The notes under the pieces are model-generated. The model did no database searches. It was not told where the DNA came from and saw nothing but the letters and a program-made list of their open reading frames with translations. The position numbers and the translations under genes were made by a program. Of a stretch of DNA of 64,000 bases, positions 49,701 through 57,530 are shown piece after piece. Location of the stretch: positions 62,001 through 126,000 of the forward strand of contig CAYRUZ010000002.1 of NCBI GenBank assembly GCA_964427895.1, read 5' to 3'. This DNA comes from CAYRUZ01 sp964427895. GTDB lineage: Bacteria > Patescibacteriota > Gracilibacteria > Peribacterales > Peribacteraceae. Within the stretch, counting starts at the first letter, position 1. Each line of letters begins with the position of its first letter.

Positions 49701-50317
49701 TTGCTATCGACCACTTCCCGGTCGGGCTTACCTTTGAGTCCAGCAGTATCGAATGTGATCTGGAGGGAGGAGAGATCGCTTGTGGCTTTGCACTCGCGAA
49801 CGGCGAGAGCGAAACCTTCACGATCACTTTCAGCTACGTTGCGGAGTCCTGCGAGCTCACTTCGTTCCAGAACTGGGCGTCTGTTGATTCGAAGAATCAA
49901 GATCCGAACGAGACGAATGACATAAGCGAAACCGTCGTCACGCAACTCATTTGTCCGAGCGGCGGCGAAAGTTCGAGCTCTAGTTCCAGCAACCCGAACG
50001 TGAGCAACGACCTTCCGTCCACACACCTGGGGCATCGCACAAATGAGATCTGGGGCGCGCTGAACGGAAACAGCCCCCGCTTGCCTAACGACGGAAACGG
50101 CCTGCCCCCGGGAGGATTCGGAGGAGGTGAGGACACGCCGTTCACCGAAGAGCAGTTTGCGGACATCTGCAGCGCCAAAGTGATGCTCGATCGCATCGGC
50201 TACACGGAGGGCTTGCTGCGTTGGACCGTCAACTTCCTCCTCGACAAGTACGACTTGAGCGATGAGTTCGACAACGATATCTATCAGATCCTCTCGACCG
50301 GAGAGGGCTGCTACTAA
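46727..50317 (+). CDS. giant RTX/Ig/DUF11 surface adhesin
   Basis: This protein has about 1196 residues. A signal peptide (FMPFYVLVTLAQAGIPTIVSA) leads into a beta domain. An RTX-type calcium-binding array with GGxGxDxIxGG repeats lies at about 47370-47690. A SpaA-like domain, two bacterial Ig-like repeats (48040-48560), a putative-Ig (He_PIG) domain with LPAGLSFSSGGVLSGIPTTEG, and three DUF11 repeats follow (48840-49950). A serine run ends this part, then a conserved-looking 100-residue C-terminus (EEQFADICSAKVMLDRIGYTEGLL). No SLH, LPxTG or C-terminal helix is seen. The ATG at 46727 or at 46754 may be the start. A large calcium-stabilised adhesin is the likely role. Confidence 0.88.
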   Translation: MTAPPIQNRMFSKLFMPFYVLVTLAQAGIPTIVSAATTLTTATGGSAIDSSTVGGTWTSLTGPILSGIDDNDMSASSGTLSITAPTGFEFDTTGTAPRLRVNGGTSNNNVNNLANNSTIATSTWNSTTISFTITDDVDGGTNTLTWENVRVRPTAAAPLASGNIVLSGFTFSGLGTANVGFLQQVNPNCSGKTVYVNGSNTIVGGPMNGLPFSGMLVGTSGTDIIDGTSSADYIDGMGGADVICGHNGNDILNGGDGDDTIYGDNQADSIFGGAGADTLYGGNDGDVIYGGNDNDTIDGENGSDSCNGGSGTNTVTGCGDTQAAVITIVKNAVPDSAQNFTYVTNQSLPDFLLDDDTDATLLNNWTSAVSTSAQYTFQESSVSGWTVSSITCNGAGVDTTVNQSTAARTATVNADSGEEVTCTFVNTQSAVSTTTTLESNLNPSTVGSSVTFKATVAGSSPTGTIKFLDGASELSTVAMTGSSASLVTSSLTAGTHSIVAVYSGDGLNLTSTSSTLSQVVNKNATTTTLITSGTPVNFGTSVTFTATVTGFVTPTGTVTFKDGAAVIGTGTLVAGVATMNTSSLSVGTHQITATYNGDASDAASTSLELAQSIVAILDITTTSPLNDAVVGHSYSATFAATGGSGSYVWSLGSGSTLPAGLSFSSGGVLSGIPTTEGEYSFCIQVQDALGNIACETFAVHINNGGNADLSIDKSGPTGVLAGTGTFSYTVTVTNTGATATNIVMTDEYPAEMEYIAGSAPEEPCSEVGGDVVCTHEQLLAGESVTFTLEFQLNEPSCGIESPLLVNTASVIADQDDADMDNNSDDASTHVFCDSSEVADLTIAKSGPSQAQPNETITYHIAVANSGTGAASNIMVSDRIPAGLTYNDTNENCSTEGGFVFCEVAETPASLDLSFTVDNDASCGSTITNTATVSGDYEYTDAGNSASTQLTVNCVPESDFEIDKSGPSVVEFGDDITYTITVTNNGPDDGSVVAIDHFPVGLTFESSSIECDLEGGEIACGFALANGESETFTITFSYVAESCELTSFQNWASVDSKNQDPNETNDISETVVTQLICPSGGESSSSSSSNPNVSNDLPSTHLGHRTNEIWGALNGNSPRLPNDGNGLPPGGFGGGEDTPFTEEQFADICSAKVMLDRIGYTEGLLRWTVNFLLDKYDLSDEFDNDIYQILSTGEGCY

Positions 50318-50331
50318 CGCTCCGAACCGCC

Positions 50332-50362
50332 AAAAAAGCCGGCCACCCGCCGGCTTTTTTTG
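50332..50362. terminator. bidirectional terminator between adhesin and M23 genes
   Basis: AAAAAAGCCGG pairs with CCGGCTTTTTT (11 bp) around a 7-base loop, with T runs on both strands. It lies between the convergent stops at 50317 and 50366. Confidence 0.92.
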
Positions 50363-50365
50363 TGT

Positions 50366-51367
50366 TCACTGGTGCTGAGCGATGAACGCGATGGGATGGA
50401 CAGTCCACTGCGATGCTTCACGGACGGTCGGCGTGTTCTTGGGCCAAAACGGTACATGGGGCAGGTCTCCGGTGTCTCGATCGATCTGCAGGTGCAAATG
50501 CGGGCTCACCGTGTTTCCGGTCATGCCGACCTGTCCGATGACGGTACCGGAAACAACGTCGTCTCCCGTTTGCACGCTGGCGGAAGCCAGATGCCCGTAG
50601 ATCGAGAACACGATGCCCTCGTCGTCGGTGTGGTGCTCGATGATCACGTGGATGCCGAGGTTCGCGTTTTCGCTCACGTCCACCACGCGCCCTCCGCCGA
50701 TCGCGGCCACCGGAGTACCTTTTGCGACTTTCAAATCGACACCGGGGTGCTCCCAGGTGTACTCGTCGCTGTCGATGTCGTATGCGGAGTAATACCGGGT
50801 CGAATAGAAGAGCTTGGCGGTGATGGTGGCAACGACGTCCGGGGTTTGTTTCGAGGCCTGCAGAATGCTGAGAGGCGTCGTCAACGCATTCATGTCGTAT
50901 GCGGGAATTGCGACGAAGTCGGTGTCGTTCATCTGGTCATACGTGCGGTTCCATTCCTTGGAACTGTGCATCACTCCCCAGTTCGGCGTGCGCGAGAATG
51001 GGAAGGACGCCTTGCCGAATGCGGGAAATTCTCCCGAAGAAGGAGCTGCCGCCGTTCGAAGCGGCGCTGCCGACTTCGAGGAAGACGAGCTGGCTTGCGC
51101 GGTTCGGCATGATTGCTGGGTGAGACACGTGGGGACGGCACGGCGCGTCGTTTTGCGTGCGGGAGTAGTCGGTTTGGCGGGCAGGGCCGGACGTACGGCT
51201 CCGCGCGTGCTGGGAGGCGGGGGAATGTGTCCGATCAGGCGTCCGATCGGGTGCTCCATCACGCCATACGCCAAAAGCACGATGACGCTGAATCCAACGA
51301 TGACCAGGGAGCACCAAAACGCGTGTTTATACTCCAACGCCGTCAATCGTGTGATTTTGTGTACCAT
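50366..51367 (-). CDS. M23-family (LytM) peptidase
   Basis: This 333-residue protein has an N-terminal membrane anchor (VIVGFSVIVLLAYGV), a basic proline-rich linker with three Cys, then a LytM domain: HPGVDLKVAKGTPVAAIGGGRVV (zinc ligands His and Asp), EHHTDDEGIVFSIYGHL, and HLHLQID with the final zinc His. Such enzymes cut peptidoglycan cross-bridges or regulate amidases. The second HxH ligand is present, so it should be active. TATAAT lies 19 bases before the ATG. Confidence 0.92.
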   Translation of the reverse strand: MVHKITRLTALEYKHAFWCSLVIVGFSVIVLLAYGVMEHPIGRLIGHIPPPPSTRGAVRPALPAKPTTPARKTTRRAVPTCLTQQSCRTAQASSSSSKSAAPLRTAAAPSSGEFPAFGKASFPFSRTPNWGVMHSSKEWNRTYDQMNDTDFVAIPAYDMNALTTPLSILQASKQTPDVVATITAKLFYSTRYYSAYDIDSDEYTWEHPGVDLKVAKGTPVAAIGGGRVVDVSENANLGIHVIIEHHTDDEGIVFSIYGHLASASVQTGDDVVSGTVIGQVGMTGNTVSPHLHLQIDRDTGDLPHVPFWPKNTPTVREASQWTVHPIAFIAQHQ

Positions 51368-51436
51368 GTGTGTGTTTCAACAAATTATTATAACATAAAG
51401 CGATTAAAACGTAAATTGCCGTGCAAGACGCTACTT

Positions 51437-51480
51437 GCAGGGATTTTCGGGCAAAATCCCTGCTTGGGCGAGAAACGCCC
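51437..51480. other. two stacked hairpins upstream of the ECF sigma gene
   Basis: GCAGGGATTTT/AAAATCCCTGC (11-bp perfect stem, CGGGC loop, 51437-51463) and GGGCG/CGCCC (51466-51480). A third smaller palindrome (CCGG...CCGG) follows near 51495-51510. They occupy the 200-base spacer between the divergent M23 and sigma genes and code for nothing I can see. They may be a 5' leader structure or a small RNA. Confidence 0.5.
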
Positions 51481-51570
51481 TGATTTCTCTTGCCGGCATG
51501 TAACCGCCGGACCGCTGGGGCGTAGTAGCATGTGTAGGACCTACCGACTGCAGTCGCTTCTTTCTTTTTC

Positions 51571-52137
51571 ATGGACGCTTCCGAATCCGATGCCATCGCC
51601 TCCTGCCAAGCGGGGAATCTGCAAGATTTCGATGCCTTGTACACGGCGTACGTCGATAAAATCTACGGATACCTATCGCGGAGAATTTTCTCCCGCGAAG
51701 TCGCCGAAGACCTTACGAGCATCACCTTCATGAAGGCACTCGAAGGCATCCGCTCTTTCGATCCATCCCGCGGCAACTTCCAGGCATGGCTGTATCGCAT
51801 CGCGCGTAACAGCCTGATCGATCACTATCGCGATCCGGCCCGTCACGTCGAAGACATTGAAAATGTTTGGGATCTGCCGGGTGATGAATTCGCGTCGCAA
51901 AGCGCGGAGCGAAAAATCGATGCTGCCCACCTTTATGCCGCACTGAAGACCCTCAAGCGCGACCAGCGCGAAATCGTCCTTCTGCGAGTGTGGGAAGGCC
52001 TTTCCTACAAAGAAATCTCCGCTATCACGGGCAAATCCGAAAGCAACTGCAAAGTGCTCTTCTGCCGCGCCGTAAAAGACCTCCGCGGCAAGTTGCCCTC
52101 CCTCCTCATCCTTCTTCTTTTCCCTCACATAGTATGA
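51571..52137 (+). CDS. ECF-type sigma-70 factor
   Basis: This 188-residue protein has sigma region 2 (FDALYTAYVDKIYGYLSRRI...AEDLTSITFMKALEGI; FQAWLYRIARNSLIDHYRD) and region 4 with helix-turn-helix (LKTLKRDQREIVLLRVWEGLSYKEISAITGKSESNCKVLFCRAVKDL). Region 3 and domain 1.1 are absent, as in all ECF factors. Its stop overlaps the start of the next gene (ATGA at 52134-52137), the usual coupling with an anti-sigma factor. Confidence 0.94.
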   Translation: MDASESDAIASCQAGNLQDFDALYTAYVDKIYGYLSRRIFSREVAEDLTSITFMKALEGIRSFDPSRGNFQAWLYRIARNSLIDHYRDPARHVEDIENVWDLPGDEFASQSAERKIDAAHLYAALKTLKRDQREIVLLRVWEGLSYKEISAITGKSESNCKVLFCRAVKDLRGKLPSLLILLLFPHIV

Positions 52138-53633
52138 ATCCAACCGTTTCAGCCATCCTCAAAGATCTCTATGAGATCGATCCTGAATTGCGCGAGCACG
52201 AAGATTCTCTCGTTCCCCTTGTCGAGCAGTTGTTGGCCCAGGACCCGACCCAAAAGCCGACGCGGCAATTCGTCGCCCAACTGCGCAGCGAGCTGAAGCG
52301 ACGGGCCGCCATGCTCAACTCGACGCCATCGGCCGCCACGTTCACGCCGTTGCAGCGTTTCTTCTACTACGCCGGAGGCGTGATCACTGCGGGCATCATC
52401 CTTCCCGTAGTATATTTCGCCGCCTTGCGGCCGACCGTCCCGACGCAGACGCAAGAATCGTCACAGAAAAGCGCTCTGTTCGCTTACGACGTCAGCGACG
52501 TGAAGTCGCGCGCGTTCGGAGCGCTCGATGCGCTCGGTCAACAGCAGAATGCCGCAAGGCCGCAAGGCGGCGGTGGAGGCGGCGGAGTGGCTACCGCTCC
52601 CGCCATGGATGCGAAGATCGCCGGTGATTCCATGCTGTATCCGATGGTTCAGTACGACTACGCCTTCGACGGCACGCTGCCAGAGTTGCCGGGCAAAAAC
52701 GTGTCGGTTTATCGGCGCAATCCGTCGGCGACCACCTTGCCGCTCTCGAGTCTCGGCAGTTCGCTCAATTTGGGCAACATCGATCTTTCGAGCTTCAAGG
52801 GGGCGAATGTCGACTCGATCAATTTCATCCAGAACACGCCGTTCGGCTACTACATTTCGGTGAACCTGCGCGACGGATCGGTGTACATCGGCGGCAACTG
52901 GGAACAGTGGCCGATGAGCCAGTGCCAGACGGAATCCTGCTTCGAGCAGCAACGCGTAAAGTCGAGCGACATTCCGTCCGACGACGCCGTCATCGGCATC
53001 GCGACCACGTTCGCGAACGACCACGGCATCGATCTCAGCAAGTACGGCGCAGCGGAAATCGACAAGGCGTGGCGCTTCGAGTACGACCGCGCGGCGGACA
53101 AGGACACCGCGTACATTCCCGATACCATGCGCGTCATTTTCCCGCTCCTCATCGACGGCAAGCCCGTGTACGACCAGGGCGGCAACAAGACCGGCATCAA
53201 CATCGGCGTGCACGTGAAACAGAAGCGCGTGTTTGACGCCAGCGGCATCATGAGCCGCGTGTACGAGAAGTCTTCGTACGACGGCGTGACCGATAGCGGC
53301 GCGATCATGCACTACCTCGAGACGCTGGATCAGTACCCCGGCCCCGTCATGCCGTTGGCGGCCGAGGATGCCGTGCGCGACTCCGAGAGTTCTCAGCCTC
53401 AGGTCGCCACGCGCAAGGTGACGCTCGGAACTCCGACCGTTTCACTCGCCACGTTCTACAAGAGCGAAGGCGTGAAAACCGAGGAGTTGCTCGTTCCGGC
53501 CCTGATCTTCCCGGTGAAATCCGTGGAAGGCGGAGAGCCCTTCTACCGTCAGACGGTGGTGGTACCACTCGCGAAAGACATGCTGGAAGAAAGCATCGGC
53601 GAGGTGCACACCATGCAAGGAATGCAGCGGTGA
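52134..53633 (+). CDS. anti-sigma-like membrane protein with large outside domain
   Basis: This 499-residue protein has a ~75-residue cytoplasmic helical part (ILKDLYEIDPELREHEDSLVPLVEQLL), one membrane helix (about 79-100, FFYYAGGVITAGIILPVVYFAAL), a Gly/Pro linker (residues ~143-152), and a ~330-residue outside domain with repeated beta hairpins. The domain has DPAADKDTAY-like and FPLLIDGKPVYDQGGN segments, close in feel to YycH/PepSY-like sensory domains, and two Cys (SQCQTESCF). The cytoplasmic part lacks a HCxxC zinc anti-sigma motif. Translational coupling makes it the likely regulator of the ECF factor; the outside domain would sense the signal. Confidence 0.78.
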   Translation: MNPTVSAILKDLYEIDPELREHEDSLVPLVEQLLAQDPTQKPTRQFVAQLRSELKRRAAMLNSTPSAATFTPLQRFFYYAGGVITAGIILPVVYFAALRPTVPTQTQESSQKSALFAYDVSDVKSRAFGALDALGQQQNAARPQGGGGGGGVATAPAMDAKIAGDSMLYPMVQYDYAFDGTLPELPGKNVSVYRRNPSATTLPLSSLGSSLNLGNIDLSSFKGANVDSINFIQNTPFGYYISVNLRDGSVYIGGNWEQWPMSQCQTESCFEQQRVKSSDIPSDDAVIGIATTFANDHGIDLSKYGAAEIDKAWRFEYDRAADKDTAYIPDTMRVIFPLLIDGKPVYDQGGNKTGINIGVHVKQKRVFDASGIMSRVYEKSSYDGVTDSGAIMHYLETLDQYPGPVMPLAAEDAVRDSESSQPQVATRKVTLGTPTVSLATFYKSEGVKTEELLVPALIFPVKSVEGGEPFYRQTVVVPLAKDMLEESIGEVHTMQGMQR

Positions 53634-53651
53634 ATGCACGCATCGTCGCGC

Positions 53652-53681
53652 AACACCCCCGCCGACCGCGGGGGTGTTTTT
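53652..53681 (+). terminator. intrinsic terminator of the ECF operon
   Basis: 11-bp stem AACACCCCCGC/GCGGGGGTGTT with a 5-base loop, followed by TTT. Confidence 0.9.
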
Positions 53682-53731
53682 GCTTGTCTCTGTCGATTGT
53701 TTTCGCGTTCTCGTCGGGACAAGCTGCATTC

Positions 53732-54280
53732 ATGCTCAAACATGTCGCTCTAATCGCTGCGGTCGGAAGTTCTCTGTTGCTCGTCGGTTGTTCGAGGCAG
53801 GACGAATCACGCGCAATGCTCTGCCCTCCGGGGGCGCCCTGCGCCTTCAAGAAGGCCGCATCGTCGTCTTCCAAGGCGGCATCCAAACCCGCACAGAAAA
53901 TCACAAAGGAGCAGCAGAAGCAGGTGGAAAAGCAAAAGCAGCAGGAAACCAAAAAAAAGAAGGATGAGGAGCAAGCATCGCAAGGCATCCAACTCTGTAC
54001 CGTGGTTGCCGACAGTTTTTGTAACGGAAAAATGGCCAATTACAGCTGCATCCGCGCCATGAACGGCACGTATTCTCGGATGCGCACGTGGGAGGCGCAA
54101 TTGGTGTGCATCGCGCACTCACCGGTGAAAGCGGGCTTCTGCCGCGTGATGACGGACCAAAAAGCCGTCTGCGGACAGGCGTGCAAGTCGGGGGAAAAGT
54201 GCATTGCTGCGTTTTCCCAAGGCGGAGGCATGACGTCCGCCTGCGTCCCGGACCAATCTGCGAAAAAGTGCGACGATTAA
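53732..54280 (+). CDS. Cys-rich lipoprotein with coiled-coil linker
   Basis: This 182-residue protein has a lipobox LLLVGC near residue 20 and a Lys/Gln/Glu-rich coiled-coil (ITKEQQKQVEKQKQQETKKKKDEEQ). A C-terminal domain follows with ten Cys spread evenly (CTVVADSFC, SCIRAM, VCIAH, FCRVM, VCGQAC, KCIAAF, ACVPD, KKCDD), probably five disulfides. The linker would project the domain from the membrane. The start at 53732 is set by the signal peptide. No family recognised. Confidence 0.72.
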   Translation: MLKHVALIAAVGSSLLLVGCSRQDESRAMLCPPGAPCAFKKAASSSSKAASKPAQKITKEQQKQVEKQKQQETKKKKDEEQASQGIQLCTVVADSFCNGKMANYSCIRAMNGTYSRMRTWEAQLVCIAHSPVKAGFCRVMTDQKAVCGQACKSGEKCIAAFSQGGGMTSACVPDQSAKKCDD

Positions 54281-54284
54281 GCGA

Positions 54285-54773
54285 TCACTTGTAAACAAGC
54301 GTCATCGTGCCCGAGTGGCTGAATCCGCCGCCGCGCCCTGTGAAGTTGATCGTCACGGTTTTCGTCGTTTTGTTCAGCGTTCCCGTGTAGTCGGCTCCGG
54401 CCGGAATATTGACGAAGAAGGGGCTACAGACCCCGGACATGGTTCCGCCGACCGTGCCGTTGCCCGCAACGAACGTGCCGCGCACGTTGCCATCGCAGGT
54501 ATCCGACACGCTGCCGGTTAGCGATCCACCCTTGAGGGGGATGTTCATCACCACCGCGACCGTGTACCCCTTGTGCGTGTAGGTGCCCGTCGCAGTCACC
54601 GCCCCATCCGGCTCGGGCAGGTCTTCGGCTTGCCCCAAGAGGCAGTCCAGAAGGTTTTCCGTATCACAGTGCGTGTAGTAGTAGCCCACCGCTTCGTTGG
54701 ATCCGATCAAGAGAAGGATGACAACGATGAGAACGAAAGCTGCCATGGGGCCGCAGCCCAGTTTGCTCGCCAT
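54285..54773 (-). CDS. hypothetical exported beta-rich protein
   Basis: This 162-residue protein has an N-terminal helix (MAAFVLIVVILLLIGS), then an outside domain: a short acidic linker with Cys (HCDTENLLDCLLG) and a repetitive Thr/Gly-rich beta sheet (YTHKGYTVAVVMNIPLKGGSLTGSVSDTCDGNVRGTF...GGTMSGVC), ending in a strand (SGTMTLVYK). It reads like a small beta-sandwich that may be surface-exposed. It converges with the Cys-rich lipoprotein, with four bases between stops. Confidence 0.65.
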   Translation of the reverse strand: MASKLGCGPMAAFVLIVVILLLIGSNEAVGYYYTHCDTENLLDCLLGQAEDLPEPDGAVTATGTYTHKGYTVAVVMNIPLKGGSLTGSVSDTCDGNVRGTFVAGNGTVGGTMSGVCSPFFVNIPAGADYTGTLNKTTKTVTINFTGRGGGFSHSGTMTLVYK

Positions 54774-54860
54774 ATGGGCAATTGAACGCCCGATCGCCCA
54801 GGGGAGTCAATTTTGGCTCTTGCCGCGCCAAGTAGGCTGTATTTCAGCGCTGAAAGCCCA

Positions 54861-54866
54861 TATCGT
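54861..54866 (+). promoter_or_regulatory. -10-like element of small gene at 54873
   Basis: TATCGT, six bases, then ATG at 54873; the preceding in-frame ATG at 54867 would fall before the predicted transcription start. Confidence 0.35.
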
Positions 54867-54872
54867 ATGGTC

Positions 54873-55073
54873 ATGGCCATCTCTGGATCAGCGGAAGGAC
54901 AGGCAAAAGAGCCGACGACGATAGAAATGCGCTCGAACCTCGCGGAAGACGCGCGCATGCGCAGATACTCGCAAGCCGTACTCCTGGCACTCATGAGCGC
55001 CATCGAGGCCGCAGGGAGCAGTGGCGGAAATGACAGCGGACAAGACCAAACCGCCCAGGGTAATCCTGCGTAA
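54873..55073 (+). CDS. possible small soluble protein
   Basis: This 66-residue frame starts at the ATG preceded by a -10-like box at the standard six-base distance. The protein is Ser/Gly/Ala-rich with one plausible helix (MRRYSQAVLLALMSAIEAAG) and a polar tail. No family. The alternative minus-strand frame across this region is arginine/serine-rich and looks like a shadow. Sequence 55074-55300 holds no gene I can support. Confidence 0.4.
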   Translation: MAISGSAEGQAKEPTTIEMRSNLAEDARMRRYSQAVLLALMSAIEAAGSSGGNDSGQDQTAQGNPA

Positions 55074-55300
55074 GGCGAGGAGTGGTGAATCTGTGCGAGA
55101 GTTGGAGCCAGCTTCAAGATGCGATCTTTGAATGGCACAGCATCCTTTCGTTGTTATGAGAGGCTGGGTTTGAGCTTTATACTGCCTAACACTCTCGTAC
55201 ACGTAACTCACAGGGTGTGAATAGAATCTCTATCAAGAAAGCCCGCATCGACTCTGGTGAGTAGGTGCAGGGCTGGGGGGGAGGCTCTCGACTGTTGTGC

Positions 55301-55630
55301 TCACGACCCGATGCCGCAACGAGCGAAGAACTCCTTCGCTCGAAGTAGCAGGTCTTCATGGTTGCTCTCGCCGTTGTCGTTGATGACGGCATCGTCGTAG
55401 AAGCAGAAGTGTCCGAGTTGCTTGCACTTCTTCGCCAGCTCCCACCAAGTGTACGGGAGCTTGGAGGAGGCGCGGACAAGGCACGGTTCGGTTGGAAGGG
55501 ATTCCAACGAGCCGTTCCAGTACGCGGGTTCCAGTTCTACACCGAGGGATTTGATCAGCCCGAAGAGTTTCGGCGAGTAGGCCGAGGAACTCACGACGCT
55601 GACATAGCCGGGATACATGTAGATCTTCAT
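55301..55630 (-). CDS. hypothetical protein of an independent cassette
   Basis: This 109-residue soluble protein begins with a beta strand (MKIYMYPGYVSVVSSS). It has an aromatic-rich middle (YTWWELAKKCKQLGHFCFYDDAV) and a helical C-terminus (HEDLLLRAKEFFARCGIG). The ATG at 55630 has AAAGGA upstream; a longer start at 55669 is less likely. An AT-rich promoter and a ~120-base structured leader precede it. As with the gene at 25523, the signals differ from the leaderless genes around it. No family recognised. Confidence 0.6.
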   Translation of the reverse strand: MKIYMYPGYVSVVSSSAYSPKLFGLIKSLGVELEPAYWNGSLESLPTEPCLVRASSKLPYTWWELAKKCKQLGHFCFYDDAVINDNGESNHEDLLLRAKEFFARCGIGS

Positions 55631-55688
55631 CGTAACGTCCTTTCGCGAGACCTTGGGTGGTGAGGTCATAACAGCTTTGAAACTTCAC

Positions 55689-55723
55689 CCATCAAGACTG
55701 TTTCAATGAAACCCCCTTGATGG
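55689..55723 (-). promoter_or_regulatory. leader palindrome of the gene at 55630
   Basis: CCATCAAG (55689-55696) pairs with CTTGATGG (55716-55723), and the inner GTTTCA/TGAAAC extends the pairing. A -10 TATAAT on the minus strand at 55756-55761 places it in the transcribed leader. Confidence 0.5.
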
Positions 55724-55888
55724 AGGGAGAAATGTTGATAAAAAGACCTTTTACTATTATATACTAATAGTATTGAATTTAAATGTCTTAACTGGTCAAA
55801 CTAGCAGTTTTGGAGATTTTTACGCCTTGTTTCGATGCTGCTTCTGCCGAAGCGCTTTCTAACATGGTTGGTGTTGGAAAATCGAAGT

Positions 55889-55964
55889 TGGTGGAGCTGA
55901 TGGGATTTAAACCCACGACCTCCGCAATGCGAATGCGGCGCTCTATCAGCTGAGCTACAGCCCC
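55889..55964 (-). tRNA. tRNA-Ala (CGC)
   Basis: 76 bases with acceptor GGGGCTG paired with CAGCTCC, anticodon stem CCGCA/TGCGG, loop TTCGCAT and anticodon CGC, T loop TTTAAAT, and encoded CCA. Confidence 0.93.
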
Positions 55965-56061
55965 ACGTTTTAATGACAGCTGCGACATTCTATGCCGTCG
56001 GAGCCAAAAATCCACCCTTCTCTCCGCCCCCGGGCATTGGTATAGTCTTCCGGCTTGAGTT

Positions 56062-56136
56062 GGCCCGGTAGCTCAGTGGTAGAGCACTCGCCTGAAGAGC
56101 GAGGTGTCGCCGGTTCGATCCCGGCCTGGGCCACCA
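56062..56136 (+). tRNA. tRNA-Phe (GAA)
   Basis: 75 bases with acceptor GGCCCGG/CTGGGCC (one G-T pair), anticodon stem CTCGC/GCGAG, loop CTGAAGA and anticodon GAA, T loop TTCGATC, and encoded CCA. A -10-like TATAGT lies ~15 bases upstream. Confidence 0.95.
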
Positions 56137-56201
56137 CTAGCAACGCACGGTAAATCGGGCGTTTTTCGTATCAAGTCGAAGCTGATGAACTGGCGACGGA
56201 T

Positions 56202-57524
56202 TTATAGATACTCGTCCACGCGCGTCTTCCCGATGAAGACGGGGACATCGTCGCTCTTTCGCAGCGGCTTGAGCGCACGCATCAATCCGATGCGTTCCAC
56301 CACGTCGCGGAAGCGGTCGACGCCGCCGCGGTTGGAGAAATCGGTCATGGTCGTGAATTGCTCCAGGCGCTTGCCGGTCACGATGATCGCGTCGTCGCGT
56401 GCCTCGATGCGGTACGCGCCCATTTTGGGCGACGAAAGGTGGGGCCGGAGCACGGGAATGGGTGCATCTTCGGCGGCTTGGATCTCCGCTTCGACGGCTG
56501 ATTCCTTTTCGCTCAGCACCAAAGGCAGCAGCTTTTTCTTCAATTCATCGGTGCCGCCGCGGGTAGCCGCGGAAATCACCGCGAAAATTTCCAATCCGTC
56601 TTCGGCGATGTCGGCCAGCAGCGTATCGAGCTCATGCGGGATCAAGTCCGCCTTGTTGAGCGCGATGCGTTCGGTCTTGGCCGCCAGAGTGGGGGAGTAC
56701 GCCGTGAGTTCCTTGCGGATGGCGTCGTAATCTTTGCGGAGAAGAGCGGCGGACGGCTTGCCGTCCTCCAGGCAGCGGCTGATATCCAAAACGTGCAGGA
56801 GAATGCGGCAACGCTCGATGTGCTTGAGGAAGGCGTCGCCGAGGCCTTTGCCCTCGCTCGCGCCTTCGATGAGCCCCGGAACGTCGCAGACGACGTACGA
56901 ACGGTCATCGACCGTCACGACGCCGAGATTCGGTACGAGCGTGGTGAAAGGGTAGTCGGCGATTTTAGGTTTCGCAGCGCTGATGACGGAAATGAGCGTG
57001 GATTTGCCGACGCTCGGGTACCCGATGATGCCCACGTCGGCGACCAGCTTGAGTTCGAGCGCGAGCGTGCGCTTTTCTCCCGGCTCGCCGAGTTCCGCGA
57101 AATCCGGACGTTGTCGCGTGCTGGTGGCGAAGTGCGCGTTACCGTATCCGCCGCGTCCACCGGCAGCGACGAGCACACGATCGCCGTGATGCGTGAGGTC
57201 GGCCAGCACGGTGCGCGATCCGTCTGCCGCGACATCCGTGATCTGCGTTCCCGGCGGAACGAGCAGCACGGTGTCTTCGCCGTCTTTCCCGTGCATGTTC
57301 TTCCCCGATCCATACATGCCTTTCTGTGCTTCAAAACGCTTTTTAGAAGCGTAGTTCGACAGCGTGTCGGTATTCGCATCGGCCAGAAGAATCACGTCGC
57401 CTCCGCGACCGCCATCTCCGCCGTTCGGACCGCCGTTCGGCTCGAATTTTTCCCGCCGCCAACTGACGCATCCGCGCCCGCCGGCTCCGCCTTGAACCGT
57501 GATGACTGCCTGGTCGAGAAACAT
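56202..57524 (-). CDS. obg: GTPase Obg
   Basis: Obg is an essential ribosome-associated GTPase involved in 50S assembly and stress signalling. The 440-residue protein has the glycine-rich Obg fold (VQGGAGGRGCVSWRREKFEPNGGPNGGDGGRGG at 10-42), the G domain with G1 GYPSVGKST, G3 DVPGLIEGA, G4 NKAD and G5 SAAT, and a C-terminal OCT domain (AYRIEARDDAIIVTGKRLEQF). The -10 TATACT (57531-57536) lies exactly six bases before the ATG. Usual neighbours rpmA/rplU are absent. Confidence 0.97.
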   Translation of the reverse strand: MFLDQAVITVQGGAGGRGCVSWRREKFEPNGGPNGGDGGRGGDVILLADANTDTLSNYASKKRFEAQKGMYGSGKNMHGKDGEDTVLLVPPGTQITDVAADGSRTVLADLTHHGDRVLVAAGGRGGYGNAHFATSTRQRPDFAELGEPGEKRTLALELKLVADVGIIGYPSVGKSTLISVISAAKPKIADYPFTTLVPNLGVVTVDDRSYVVCDVPGLIEGASEGKGLGDAFLKHIERCRILLHVLDISRCLEDGKPSAALLRKDYDAIRKELTAYSPTLAAKTERIALNKADLIPHELDTLLADIAEDGLEIFAVISAATRGGTDELKKKLLPLVLSEKESAVEAEIQAAEDAPIPVLRPHLSSPKMGAYRIEARDDAIIVTGKRLEQFTTMTDFSNRGGVDRFRDVVERIGLMRALKPLRKSDDVPVFIGKTRVDEYL

Positions 57525-57530
57525 AGAAAC

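Noticed and set aside
55788..56015. Minus-strand frame crossing tRNA-Ala and a 25-codon tail (MLESASAEAASK...)
   Set aside because: The long form is a tRNA shadow. The short tail frame has no ribosome signal or hydrophobic or charged pattern; I leave it unannotated.
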